This document shows positions 1-7,876 of a DNA stretch of 11,094 nt, piece after piece (position 1 is the first letter of the stretch; every line of letters begins with the position of its first letter). The notes under the pieces are model-generated. The model ran no database searches and was not told where the DNA came from. It saw nothing but the letters and a program-made list of their open reading frames with translations. The position numbers and the translations under genes are program-made. Source of the stretch: Pseudomonadota bacterium (GTDB lineage Bacteria; Pseudomonadota; Alphaproteobacteria; Rhizobiales; Methylopilaceae); the NCBI GenBank assembly GCA_023430145.1, contig JAEZCD010000347.1, forward strand, positions 1-11,094, in the 5' to 3' direction.

Positions 1-56
1 GCGCCGGTCGGCGCAGGCGACTTTCGACAAAATGTCACCTCAGGTTTTTCGCCGGA

Positions 57-84
57 GCCCGCCCCACTGTCAAGTTGGGCGGGC
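57..84 (-). terminator. Inverted repeat downstream of the carbonic anhydrase gene, possible terminator
   Basis: An 8-bp perfect inverted repeat (GCCCGCCC at 57-64, GGGCGGGC at 77-84) with a 12-nt spacer lies 14 bp past the carbonic anhydrase stop codon. The position and all-GC stem fit an intrinsic terminator for the leftward transcript. However, the minus strand after the stem reads into an A-run instead of a T-run, so this is weak. It could also be a simple 3'-end hairpin. The rest of 1-98 shows nothing recognisable. Confidence 0.3.
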
Positions 85-98
85 GTCCGGACGGCGGC

Positions 99-806
99 TC
101 AGACGAGCCCGACCTTGCCCGTCGCGAGGTCGTAGACGCCGCCCACGACCATGACCTTCTTGTCTTTCGCGGCCGGCGCCAGAAGCGGCTGCGCCTCGCT
201 GATTTTCTGCATGTTGATGCGGACGTTGGCGACGGTCGCGGCCGCCAGCACGTCCTTGTCGCCGCTCTTCAGCGCCGCGTCGACCGCGGGCTTCAGGTTG
301 CTGACGAGATCGGGGAGGTGACCGGGCAGCTGCAGGCCGTCCGTCACGACCTTGATGGTGGAGGCGATCGCCCCGCAGCTCGTGTGTCCGAGGACCATGA
401 TCAGCGGCACATTGAGGACCGCCATGGCGAATTCGAGGCTCGCGAGCCCGTCGACGTTGAGGAAATTGCCGGCGACGCGGACCACGAAGACGTCGCCGGG
501 TCCCTGGTCGAAGGCGAGCTCGGGGGCGACGCGCGAATCGGCGCAGCTGAGCACGGCGACGATCGGGTGCTGCCCCGTCGTCCGTGCGGCGCGGCCGGCG
601 GAGAAGTCCTTCTCGGTCGGGGTGTTGGCGACATAGCGGGCATTGCCCTCCATCAGGCGGGCGAGAGCCGCATCGCCGGAGATGGCATTCTGCGGCGCCG
701 GGGCCGCGCTCTGCGCGAATGCCGGGCCCGCGACGGCCATCGAGGCGAGGAGCGAGGCGCCGCCTGCGAGCAGGCCGCGACGGGAGAGCAAGCAGGTCGT
801 GCACAT
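99..806 (-). CDS. Beta-class carbonic anhydrase with Tat signal peptide
   Basis: Zinc enzyme that interconverts CO2 and bicarbonate, probably in the periplasm. The 235-aa product has the beta-carbonic anhydrase signature CADSR (Cys88, Asp90, Arg92) and GHTSCGA (His141, Cys144), giving the Cys-His-Cys zinc ligands and the Asp-Arg dyad. Residues 8-32 form a twin-arginine signal peptide (SRRGLLAGG, a hydrophobic stretch, then AFA before Gln32), so the enzyme is likely exported folded. I chose the ATG at 806 because a GAGGTG ribosome site (813-818) precedes it by 6 nt and the signal peptide then sits at the N-terminus; the open frame continues upstream to 917 without such support. Two cysteines (MCTTC) precede the Arg pair. 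The gene runs divergently from rpoZ. Family assignment is firm; periplasmic location is inferred from the signal. Confidence 0.93.
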   Translation of the reverse strand: MCTTCLLSRRGLLAGGASLLASMAVAGPAFAQSAAPAPQNAISGDAALARLMEGNARYVANTPTEKDFSAGRAARTTGQHPIVAVLSCADSRVAPELAFDQGPGDVFVVRVAGNFLNVDGLASLEFAMAVLNVPLIMVLGHTSCGAIASTIKVVTDGLQLPGHLPDLVSNLKPAVDAALKSGDKDVLAAATVANVRINMQKISEAQPLLAPAAKDKKVMVVGGVYDLATGKVGLV

Positions 807-1466
807 GGTCGTCACCTCTGTGATTGGGGGCAGGGTGATGTACCACGCATCAGCAGGAGCGGCGAGGCGTCGCACCGGAATGTGCGCGCGAGCATCGAGA
901 CACCGTAAATTTTCCAACCCCTCCGAACCCCCGAATGTCTACCATGATAAGGGTTAAATTCCTCATTCGAGGGAATTCGGCCAATTCTCGGTGCCGGATA
1001 TTCGCACCCGCTCCTGTCGTCTTTTCCGGAGGACAGAACGGGAGAATGAAGGGAAACTTATGGGTTTCTAGCGGAGCCTCGGCTTCGACACATGCTGCAC
1101 GGGGCTCGGCTTGGGTGGTCGGCGAGCGCAGATTCGCTCCACCGGGTGCGGCCGCCCGGCGGCTCACCCTCGCCGGTGCTTGAACAACATCCAGCCGCCG
1201 ATCGGCAGCGCCGGCTCCCATACCAGGCCTCCCAAAGCCACCGAGCCCGAGGCCGAAGAGAATGCCGGCGCAGTGGTCCGCCTCCCATCCGCGGTCAACG
1301 GTGCCGCCCGCGCCGACCTCCGTCGAGCCGGTCAGTCGGGAGCCGCCGATTCCTTCATCCGAGCTTGTCAAGCCTCGAACCTGCAAAAGCTTGCCTTGCC
1401 GCGGCCTGCGGAGTACCACTGCCGCAAACCCGCAACCGAACCGTCCCTCAAGGAGCGCGCCGGCCC
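807..1466. other. Divergent intergenic region, no convincing gene
   Basis: About 660 bp separate the divergent carbonic anhydrase and rpoZ genes, so promoters for both should lie here, but I cannot place either with confidence. The stretch around 905-995 is AT-rich compared with the rest of the window and holds a dyad, GAATT-CGGCC-AATTC, at 973-987 that could be a regulator site. From about 1060 to 1460 the sequence is GC-rich; the overlapping open frames on both strands have no ribosome site or recognisable family. A possible membrane-protein remnant at 1164-1290 on the minus strand is described under findings. I saw no tRNA or tmRNA. Confidence 0.6.
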
Positions 1467-1859
1467 ATGGCCCGTGTCACCGTCGAAGATTGCATCGACA
1501 AGGTCGAGAACCGTTTCGAGCTCGTGCTCGTCGCCAGCCACCGCGCCCGCATGCTGGCCGGCGGCGCGCAGCTCACCGTCCCCCGCGACAACGACAAGAA
1601 CCCGGTCGTCGCCCTGCGCGAGATCGCCGAGAAGACCGTCACCCCGGACGATCTGCGCGAGGATCTGATCCACTCGCTGCAGAAGTTCGTCGAGGTCGAC
1701 GAGCCGGAGGCCGAGGCGGTGCCGCTGCTCGGGACGACGGCCGCCGCAGGCCTCGCCGGTCCGGACGACGACGTGCAATTCGACCGCATGACCGAAGAGG
1801 ACCTCCTGAAGGGCCTCGAGGGCCTCGTCCCGCCGGAGGCCAGCGACGAGGAGGAGTAG
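1467..1859 (+). CDS. rpoZ: RNA polymerase omega subunit
   Basis: Small subunit that binds the beta' subunit, helps assemble RNA polymerase and in proteobacteria takes part in the ppGpp response. The 130-aa product starts MARVTVEDC and has the typical omega core: NRFELVLVASHRAR (residues 15-28) and DNDKNPVVALREIAEKTV (41-58). The C-terminal half (about 76-130) is acidic and ends DEEE, as in the longer alphaproteobacterial omegas. The ATG at 1467 is preceded by AAGGAG at 1450-1455 and gives the family N-terminus; the same frame is open upstream to 1092 without family similarity. It lies 119 bp before rsh, a pairing common in proteobacteria that couples omega with the (p)ppGpp enzyme. Identity is secure. 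Confidence 0.96.
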   Translation: MARVTVEDCIDKVENRFELVLVASHRARMLAGGAQLTVPRDNDKNPVVALREIAEKTVTPDDLREDLIHSLQKFVEVDEPEAEAVPLLGTTAAAGLAGPDDDVQFDRMTEEDLLKGLEGLVPPEASDEEE

Positions 1860-1908
1860 GCTCCTTTCGAGCCGCCCCGCCGCGAGCGCCGATTCCGGCG
1901 CATCGCGC

Positions 1909-1939
1909 TTGCGTGCCGAGGGTTCTCTGACGCTATTCT
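1909..1939 (+). promoter_or_regulatory. Possible promoter upstream of rsh
   Basis: In the rpoZ-rsh spacer, TTGCGT (1909-1914) and TATTCT (1934-1939) are separated by 19 bp and resemble sigma-70-type -35 and -10 boxes. A start a few bases later would leave a leader of about 30 nt. The match is imperfect and the spacing long, so rsh may instead be read from upstream of rpoZ. Confidence 0.22.
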
Positions 1940-1978
1940 CTGCCGAAGCGCTCCGCCCGTAGCGCCGAGCCTGCCGGC

Positions 1979-4171
1979 ATGATGCGCCAGTACGAACTCG
2001 TCGAGAAGGTCAAGGCCTACAATCCGAACGCGGACGAGGCGCTGCTCAACCGCGCCTATGTCTACGCGATGAAGGCGCACGGGGCGCAGCGGCGCGCCTC
2101 GGGCGATCCCTATTTCTCGCACCCGCTCGAGGTCGCCGCGATCCTCACCGATCTGCGGCTCGACGACGCGACCATCATCGCCGCGCTGCTGCACGACACG
2201 ATCGAGGACACGACCACCACCCGGGCCGAGATCGACGGCCTGTTCGGCGAGAGCATCGGCGCGCTCGTCGAGGGCCTGACCAAGCTCAAGAAGCTCGACC
2301 TCGTCTCCAAGGAGGCGGCGCAGGCGGAGAACCTGCGCAAGCTCTTGCTCGCCATCGCCGACGACGTCCGCGTGCTGCTCGTCAAGCTCGCCGACCGCCT
2401 CCACAACATGCGAACGCTGCGCTTCATGCAGCCCGACAAGCGCGGCCGCATCGCCCAGGAGACGCTCGACATCTATGCGCCGCTCGCCGGCCGCATGGGC
2501 ATGCAGGAGATGCGCGAGGAGCTCGAGGACCTCTCCTTCCGCGAGCTGTTCCCGGAGGCCTACGCCACCATCACGACGCGGCTCGATGCGCTCATGCAGC
2601 GCAATGCCGGCATCATCGATGAGATCGAGGGCGAGCTCGTCCGGCGCCTCGCCGAGCAGGGCGTGAAGGCCGAGATCCGCGGCCGCTCGAAGCGGCCCTA
2701 TTCCATCTGGCGGAAGATGGAGCGCAAATCGATCGCCTTCGAGCAGCTGTCGGACATCTTCGGCTTCCGCGTCATCGTCGACGACGTCCAGGCCTGCTAC
2801 CGCACGCTCGGCATCGTCCACACGACCTGGCCGGTCGTGCCCGGCCGCTTCAAGGACTATCTGTCGACGCCGAAGCAGAACGACTACCGGTCCCTGCATA
2901 CGACCGTCATCGGCCCCGGCCACCAGCGGGTCGAGCTGCAGATCCGCACCGTCGGCATGGACGAGGTGGCCGAGTACGGCATTGCCGCGCACGCGCTCTA
3001 CAAGGACGGGGAGGGTGGCAGCGAACGGGCGATGCTGGCCCGCGACAGCCGCGCCTATGACGGGCTGCGGCGCACCGTGGCGCTGCTCGCCGAGGGCGAC
3101 AACCCGGAGGAATTCCTCGAGCACACCAAGTTGGAGCTGTTCCACGACCAGGTCTTCTGCTTCACCCCGAAGGGCCGGCTGATCGCCCTGCCGCGCGGCG
3201 CCACCCCGATCGACTTCGCCTATGCCGTGCACACGGATGTCGGCAACACCTGCGTCGGCTGCAAGATCAACGGCCGCATCGCCCCGCTCGTCTCGGAGCT
3301 GCGCAACGGCGACGAGGTGGAGATCGTCCGCGCCGCCGGGCAGGTGCCGCCGACCGCCTGGGAATCGCTCGTCGTCACCGGCAAGGCGCGCTCGGCCATC
3401 CGCCGGGCGACGCGGGCGGCGGTGCGCACGCAATATGCCGGGCTCGGGCGGCAGATCGTCGAGCGGGCGTTCACGCGCGCCGGCGAGCGCTGGTCGGAGG
3501 ATCGGCTGAAGGCGGCGCTGCCGCGGCTCGCGCGATCGAGCGTCGAGGACGTGCTGGCCGCCGTCGGTCGCGGCGAGATGCGCTCGATCGACGTCGTCCG
3601 CGCCGTGCATCCGGAGGTGCGCGAGGAGAAGCAGCCGGCGCCGGCCGGGCCCGCGAACGGCTGGTTCGAGCTCGAGCATGGCGGCAGTCTGCAGTTCAAG
3701 GTGCCGGGCGCGGACGGCGGCGCGATGCCGATCCGCGGCCTGCGCGGCGACCTGCCGGTCCGCTTCGCCCCGAACGGCGGCGCGCTGCCGGGGGACCGCA
3801 TCGTCGGCATCCTGCAGCCCGGCAAGGGCATCACCATCTACCCGATCCAGTCGCCGGCGCTGAAGGAGTTCGACGAGCGCCCCGAGCGCTGGCTCGACGT
3901 GCGCTGGGACGTCGATCCGCAGAACCCGGAGCGATTCCCGGTGCGCATCAAGGTCACGGCGCTGAACGAGCCGGGCACCCTCGCCCAGATCGCCCAGGTG
4001 ATCGGCCAGCACGACGGCAACATCGACAACGTGACGATGCTCGCTCGCTCGCCGGACTTCCACGAGATGCTGTTCGACCTCTCGGTCTACGACCTCAAGC
4101 ACCTGACCGGCATCCTCGCCGAGCTGCGCGAGCGGCCGGTGGTGAGCCGTGCCGAGCGGGTGAACGGCTGA
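1979..4171 (+). CDS. rsh: Bifunctional (p)ppGpp synthetase/hydrolase (Rsh, RelA/SpoT family)
   Basis: Makes and degrades the stringent-response alarmone (p)ppGpp; the only long-form enzyme in most alphaproteobacteria. The 730-aa product has the full domain order. The HD hydrolase has His48, HDTIED at 72-77 and KLADRLHNM at 136-144. The synthetase has GRSKRPYSIWRKM near 235-247, YRSLHTTV at 303-310 and VELQIRT at 318-324. A TGS domain (about 385-450) and a C-terminal ACT domain (about 655-725, with NEPGTLAQI) follow. RFKD at 290-293 is the basic RXKD form typical of bifunctional enzymes, unlike the acidic EXDD of RelA, and the hydrolase motifs are intact, so both activities are expected. The ATG at 1979 gives the MMRQYELVEK start usual in this group; a second ATG follows at once, and I see no good ribosome site. 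It follows rpoZ. Confidence 0.96.
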   Translation: MMRQYELVEKVKAYNPNADEALLNRAYVYAMKAHGAQRRASGDPYFSHPLEVAAILTDLRLDDATIIAALLHDTIEDTTTTRAEIDGLFGESIGALVEGLTKLKKLDLVSKEAAQAENLRKLLLAIADDVRVLLVKLADRLHNMRTLRFMQPDKRGRIAQETLDIYAPLAGRMGMQEMREELEDLSFRELFPEAYATITTRLDALMQRNAGIIDEIEGELVRRLAEQGVKAEIRGRSKRPYSIWRKMERKSIAFEQLSDIFGFRVIVDDVQACYRTLGIVHTTWPVVPGRFKDYLSTPKQNDYRSLHTTVIGPGHQRVELQIRTVGMDEVAEYGIAAHALYKDGEGGSERAMLARDSRAYDGLRRTVALLAEGDNPEEFLEHTKLELFHDQVFCFTPKGRLIALPRGATPIDFAYAVHTDVGNTCVGCKINGRIAPLVSELRNGDEVEIVRAAGQVPPTAWESLVVTGKARSAIRRATRAAVRTQYAGLGRQIVERAFTRAGERWSEDRLKAALPRLARSSVEDVLAAVGRGEMRSIDVVRAVHPEVREEKQPAPAGPANGWFELEHGGSLQFKVPGADGGAMPIRGLRGDLPVRFAPNGGALPGDRIVGILQPGKGITIYPIQSPALKEFDERPERWLDVRWDVDPQNPERFPVRIKVTALNEPGTLAQIAQVIGQHDGNIDNVTMLARSPDFHEMLFDLSVYDLKHLTGILAELRERPVVSRAERVNG

Positions 4172-4276
4172 GCGTTCTCACCGCTTGCGCAATCCCCATA
4201 TCTCCGGCACTTGGCTCCCGCGCGAGCGGAGGGGGTTCAGCATGACGCGAGCGGATTCTGTGCGGGGGAGGCGGCC

Positions 4277-5029
4277 ATGACGGAGCGCGTCCGCCTCGGC
4301 ATCAATGTCGACCACGTGGCGACGCTGCGGAACGCCCGCGGCGGCACCCATCCCGACCCGGTGCGCGCGGCCAGGGCGGCGCTGGCGGCCGGCGCCGACG
4401 GCATCACCGCGCATCTGCGCGAGGACCGGCGACACATCCGCGACGAGGACATCGACCGCCTCAAGGCCGAGGTGGCGGCGCCACTGAATCTGGAGATGGC
4501 GGCGACCCCGGAAATGCTGGCGATCGCCCTGCGCGTCGCCCCGCACGCCGCCTGCCTCGTGCCGGAGCGGCGCGAGGAGCGGACGACCGAAGGCGGCCTC
4601 GACGTGCTCACCCACAAGGCGACCATCGCCCCGGTTGTGCGCGAGCTGGTCGATGCCGGCATCCGCGTGTCGCTGTTCGTGCAGCCGGACATCGCCACGC
4701 TGGAGGAGGCGGCCATGCTGGGTGCCCCCGTCGTCGAGCTGAACACCGGCTCCTGGTCCGAGGCGGCGGGCTCGCCCGAAGCGGTCCTCGCCTTCGAGAA
4801 GCTCGCCGAGGCGGCCCGCCATGCGAAGTCGCTCGGCCTCGAGGTGCATGCCGGCCACGGGCTCGACTATGCCCGGGCCGAGGCGATCGCCGCCGTGCCG
4901 GAGGTGGCGGAGCTGAACATCGGCCACTATCTCGTCGGCGAGGCCGTCTTCGTGGGCCTCGACTCTGCGATCCGCAGCATGCGCGCGGCGATCGATCGCG
5001 GACGCAGCAAGGTCGCCACACCGCAATGA
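4277..5029 (+). CDS. pdxJ: Pyridoxine 5'-phosphate synthase
   Basis: Condenses 1-deoxy-D-xylulose 5-phosphate with 3-amino-2-oxopropyl phosphate to pyridoxine 5'-phosphate, the ring-closing step of DXP-dependent vitamin B6 synthesis; cytosolic TIM barrel. The 250-aa product carries the family blocks LGINVDHVATLRNARGG (7-23), DGITAHLREDRRHI (41-54), NLEMAAT (71-77), LVPERREERTTEGGLDV (94-110), HAGHGLDY (191-198) and ELNIGHYLVGEAVFVGL (212-228). Catalytic positions known from the E. coli enzyme are matched by His46, Glu73, Glu154 and His194. The ATG at 4277 is chosen because GGGGGAGG (4264-4271) lies 5 nt before it and the protein then begins right before the first conserved block; the frame is open to 4211 without conserved sequence. 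A weak promoter-like pair, TTCTCA near 4175 and ATATCT near 4198, lies in the 105-bp gap after rsh. Its end overlaps acpS by 4 nt. Confidence 0.96.
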   Translation: MTERVRLGINVDHVATLRNARGGTHPDPVRAARAALAAGADGITAHLREDRRHIRDEDIDRLKAEVAAPLNLEMAATPEMLAIALRVAPHAACLVPERREERTTEGGLDVLTHKATIAPVVRELVDAGIRVSLFVQPDIATLEEAAMLGAPVVELNTGSWSEAAGSPEAVLAFEKLAEAARHAKSLGLEVHAGHGLDYARAEAIAAVPEVAELNIGHYLVGEAVFVGLDSAIRSMRAAIDRGRSKVATPQ

Positions 5030-5427
5030 TTCTCGGCATCGGCAACGATCTGGTCGACATCCGCCGCATCGAGCGCACCATCGAGCGCTTCGGCGACCGC
5101 TTCCTCGAGCGCGTGTTCACGCCCGAGGAGCGGCGCAAGGCGGACCGGCGGGCCGATCGGGTCGGCACCTATGCCAAGCGCTTCGCCGCCAAGGAGGCGT
5201 GCGCCAAGGCGCTCGGCACCGGCCTCCGGGCCGGCGTCTTCTGGCGCGACATGGGCGTCGTCAACCTGCCGTCCGGTCGCCCGACCATGCAGCTCACCGG
5301 CGGCGCGCGGGCGGTTCTGCTCGCCATCATGCCCGACGGCCACGAGCCGCAGATCGACGTCAGCCTGACCGACGAGCACCCGCTGGCGCAGGCCTTCGTG
5401 GTCATCAGCGCCGTGCCGCGGCGGTGA
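5026..5427 (+). CDS. acpS: Holo-[acyl-carrier-protein] synthase
   Basis: Transfers the 4'-phosphopantetheine arm of CoA to apo-acyl carrier protein, activating it for fatty-acid synthesis. The 133-aa product has the two family motifs with the magnesium-binding acids: GIGNDLVDI at 4-12 (Asp8) and RFAAKEACAKALGTG at 52-66 (Glu57). Length is normal for the small bacterial AcpS type. Its ATG is within the ATGA shared with the pdxJ stop codon, so it is probably translated by reinitiation or coupling after pdxJ. The pdxJ-acpS-lepB order is common in alphaproteobacteria. Confidence 0.95.
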   Translation: MILGIGNDLVDIRRIERTIERFGDRFLERVFTPEERRKADRRADRVGTYAKRFAAKEACAKALGTGLRAGVFWRDMGVVNLPSGRPTMQLTGGARAVLLAIMPDGHEPQIDVSLTDEHPLAQAFVVISAVPRR

Positions 5428-5446
5428 GGCGGGGCCTGCCGTCATT

Positions 5447-5462
5447 GCGCCGCAAGCGGCGC
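5447..5462 (+). other. Perfect short hairpin between acpS and lepB
   Basis: GCGCCGC (5447-5453) and GCGGCGC (5456-5462) form a perfect 7-bp inverted repeat around AA, in the 70-bp gap between acpS and lepB. No T-run follows, so a strong intrinsic terminator is unlikely. It could weaken read-through or mark an mRNA processing site between the pdxJ-acpS and lepB-rnc-era segments; this role is inferred only. Confidence 0.35.
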
Positions 5463-5497
5463 GCCTGTATCAGACCCCTTTCTCGGCGGAGAGATCG

Positions 5498-6253
5498 ATG
5501 AGCGTCACGACCGATAAGAGGCCGCGCGACGAGGGCGGCTTCTTCGACATCGTCAAGGTCGTCCTGCAGGCGCTGCTGATCGCTTTCGTGATCCGGACGC
5601 TCCTGTTCCAGCCCTTCAACATTCCCTCCGGCTCGATGAAGGACACCCTCCTCATCGGCGACTACGTGTTCGTGTCGAAATACGCCTACGGCTACAGCCG
5701 CTATTCGATCCCCTTCGGGCCGCCGCTGTTCTCCGGCCGCATCTGGGCGGCCGAGCCCGAGCGCGGCGACATTGCCGTGTTCAAGCTGCCGAAGGACAAC
5801 TCGACCGACTACATCAAGCGCGTCATCGGCCTGCCGGGCGACACGATCCAGATGATCGACGGCGTCCTCAACATCAACAACGTGCCCGTGAAGCGCGAGC
5901 GGCTGCCCGATCTCATCGCGCGCGAGGACGGCGGCACGGTGCGGGTGAAGCGCTGGCGCGAGACGCTGCCGAACGGGGTCTCGTACGAGACGCTCGATCT
6001 CGTCGACAACGGCTTCTACGATACGACGCCGCCCTATCAGGTGCCGGCCGGTCACTTTTTCATGATGGGCGACAACCGCGACAACTCGACCGACAGCCGG
6101 GTGCTGACCGCCGTCGGCTACGTGCCGTTCGAGAACTTCGTCGGCCGGGCCGAGATCGTCTTCTTCTCGGTCGAGGAGGACGAGCCGGCCTGGATGATCT
6201 GGAAGTGGCCGTGGACGGTGCGCTGGTCGCGCATCTTCACCCTGTTGCGATGA
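5498..6253 (+). CDS. lepB: Signal peptidase I
   Basis: Inner-membrane serine protease that cuts signal peptides from exported proteins on the periplasmic side. The 251-aa product has one N-terminal membrane segment (about 18-37), the serine box PSGSMKDTLLIGDYV at 43-57 with nucleophile Ser46, the lysine box YIKRVIGLPGD at 105-115 with general base Lys107, and the conserved block FMMGDNRDNSTDSR at 188-201. A hydrophobic, tryptophan-rich C-terminus (AWMIWKWPW, 231-239) follows, as in other alphaproteobacterial LepB. The ATG at 5498 has GGAGAG (5488-5493) just upstream. The stop codon overlaps the start of rnc in an ATGA. Identity is secure. Confidence 0.96.
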   Translation: MSVTTDKRPRDEGGFFDIVKVVLQALLIAFVIRTLLFQPFNIPSGSMKDTLLIGDYVFVSKYAYGYSRYSIPFGPPLFSGRIWAAEPERGDIAVFKLPKDNSTDYIKRVIGLPGDTIQMIDGVLNINNVPVKRERLPDLIAREDGGTVRVKRWRETLPNGVSYETLDLVDNGFYDTTPPYQVPAGHFFMMGDNRDNSTDSRVLTAVGYVPFENFVGRAEIVFFSVEEDEPAWMIWKWPWTVRWSRIFTLLR

Positions 6254-6963
6254 GGCGGAAGGCGCCGACGCCGAAGGACGTCGAGCGGCGCATCGGCTAC
6301 GCCTTCGGGCGGCCGGAGCTGCTCGAGAACGCGCTGACGCATCTCAGCGCCGTCCCGGCCGATGCGCCGCGCTCGCGCAGCTACCAGCGCTTCGAGTTCC
6401 TCGGCGATCGGGTGCTCGGCCTCGCCGTCGCCGCCATGCTGGTGGAGGCGTTCCCGGACGCCGACGAGGGCGAGCTGTCGCGCCGCCTCGCCGAGCTCGT
6501 CCGCGCCGAGGCCTGCGCCGAGGTGGCGCTGGCGCTCGACCTCGGGCCGGCGATCCGCATGGCCCAGGGCGAGGCCAATTCCGGCGGCCGCCGGAAGGCG
6601 GCGATCCTGTCCGACGTCTGTGAATCGGTGATCGGCGCCGTCTACGCCGACGGCGGCTTTCCGCCGGCGCGAGATCTCGTCGAGCGGCTCTGGCGGGAGC
6701 GCATGCAGCAGCCGCGCCGGCCGCTCAGGGACGCCAAGACGACGCTGCAGGAATGGGCGCAAGGGCGCGGCTTCCCGCCGCCTCTCTACGAGGTGCTCCA
6801 TCGCGAGGGCCCGGCGCACAAGCCGAAATTCCGCATCGGCGTCTCGGTCGGCGATTTCGCCGCGGCCGAGGGGGAGGGCGCCTCCAAGCGCGGCGCCGAG
6901 CAGGCCGCCGCCGCGGCCTGGCTGGAGCGCGAGGGGATCGCGCTGGAGACGGGCGATGAGTGA
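6250..6963 (+). CDS. rnc: Ribonuclease III
   Basis: Double-strand-specific endoribonuclease that processes rRNA precursors and structured mRNAs. The 237-aa product has the nuclease signature RFEFLGDRVLGLAV (47-60). Glu49, Asp53, Asp122 and Glu125 correspond to the catalytic metal-binding acids (second motif LSDVCESVIGA, 120-130). A double-stranded RNA-binding domain fills about 161-230 (DAKTTLQEWAQGRG and the C-terminal KRGAEQAAAAAWL helix). The ATG at 6250 overlaps the lepB stop in ATGA, giving the usual short N-terminus; an in-frame ATG at 6205 lies inside lepB and is unlikely. The 3' end overlaps era by 8 nt, the classic rnc-era coupling. Identity is secure. Confidence 0.96.
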   Translation: MRRKAPTPKDVERRIGYAFGRPELLENALTHLSAVPADAPRSRSYQRFEFLGDRVLGLAVAAMLVEAFPDADEGELSRRLAELVRAEACAEVALALDLGPAIRMAQGEANSGGRRKAAILSDVCESVIGAVYADGGFPPARDLVERLWRERMQQPRRPLRDAKTTLQEWAQGRGFPPPLYEVLHREGPAHKPKFRIGVSVGDFAAAEGEGASKRGAEQAAAAAWLEREGIALETGDE

Positions 6964-7876
6964 GTCTGCCGCCGCTGGAGCCGAGACGCGCTGCGGCTTC
7001 GTCGCCCTCGTCGGAGCGCCGAACGCCGGCAAGTCGACGCTCGTCAACCAGCTCGTCGGGGCGAAGGTCTCGATCGTTACCCACAAGGTGCAGACGACGC
7101 GCTCCATCGTTCGCGGCATCGCCATCCTCGGGGCCGCGCAGATCGTGCTGCTCGACACGCCCGGCATCTTCAAGCCGCGCCGCCGGCTCGACCAGGCGAT
7201 GGTGAAGACCGCCTGGGGCGGGGCGTCCGATGCCGACATCGTCGGCCTCCTCATCGATGCGCGAAAAGGGCTCGACGACGAGGTGCGTGTCATCCTCGAG
7301 GGTCTCGCCGGCATGCACCGGCCAAAGCTGCTGATCCTCAACAAGATCGACACGCTGCCGCGCGAAAAACTGCTGGCGCTGGCGGCCGAGGCGAACGCGC
7401 TCGGCAGCTTCGAGCGCACCTTCATGGTCTCGGCGCTGACCGGCGACGGCGTGCCGGATCTGCTCGCTTATCTCGCCGGGCAGATGCCGCTCGGCCCCTG
7501 GCACTATCCGGAGGACCAACTCTCGGACGCGCCCTTGCGCGTGCTCGCCGCCGAGGTCACGCGCGAAAAGCTGTTTTTGCGGCTGCACGAGGAGCTGCCC
7601 TATTCCTCGACCGTCGAGACCGAGAGCTGGACAGTGCAGAAGGACGGCTCGGTGCGCGTCGAGCAGACGATCTATGTCGAGCGGGAGAGCCAGCGGAAGA
7701 TCGTGCTCGGCAAGGGCGGCGAGACCATCAAGGCGATCTCGATGGCGGCGCGCAAGGAGATCGCCGAGATCGCCGAGGCGAAGGTGCACCTGTTCCTGTT
7801 CGTGAAGGTGCGCGCCAACTGGGCCGACGACCCCGAGCGGTATCGGGGGATGGGGCTGGAGATTCCGCGGGGGTAG
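6956..7876 (+). CDS. era: Era GTPase, 30S ribosome assembly factor
   Basis: Essential GTPase that binds the 3' end of 16S rRNA during small-subunit maturation. The 306-aa product has the GTPase motifs GAPNAGKST (20-28, G1), TTR (47-49, G2 region), DTPG (67-70, G3), NKID (129-132, G4) and SAL (159-161, G5). The C-terminal KH RNA-binding domain has VERESQRKIVLGKGGETIKAI at 241-261 with GKGG at 252-255. Its ATG overlaps the rnc end by 8 nt. The stop codon TAG (7874-7876) is formed by bases 2-4 of the first palindromic repeat, so the element sits directly on the end of the gene; the family-like ending (RGMGLEIPRG) shows the protein is nearly or fully intact. The recO gene that often follows era in alphaproteobacteria is not seen here. 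Confidence 0.96.
   Translation: MSESAAAGAETRCGFVALVGAPNAGKSTLVNQLVGAKVSIVTHKVQTTRSIVRGIAILGAAQIVLLDTPGIFKPRRRLDQAMVKTAWGGASDADIVGLLIDARKGLDDEVRVILEGLAGMHRPKLLILNKIDTLPREKLLALAAEANALGSFERTFMVSALTGDGVPDLLAYLAGQMPLGPWHYPEDQLSDAPLRVLAAEVTREKLFLRLHEELPYSSTVETESWTVQKDGSVRVEQTIYVERESQRKIVLGKGGETIKAISMAARKEIAEIAEAKVHLFLFVKVRANWADDPERYRGMGLEIPRG

Noticed and set aside
807..917. Longer N-terminus for the carbonic anhydrase (start at 917)
   Set aside because: It would bury the twin-arginine signal internally, and the ATG at 806 has a strong ribosome site at correct spacing.
1040..1130. tmRNA or other structured RNA upstream of rpoZ
   Set aside because: A GGCTTCGAC segment recalled the tmRNA 5' end, but no T-arm, CCA end or proteolysis-tag coding sequence could be found on either strand.
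1448..4102. 884-aa open frame on the minus strand across rpoZ and rsh
   Set aside because: It lies antisense to two confidently identified genes, has a low-complexity Arg/Ala/Asp/Val composition typical of the opposite strand of GC-rich genes, and shows no family motifs.
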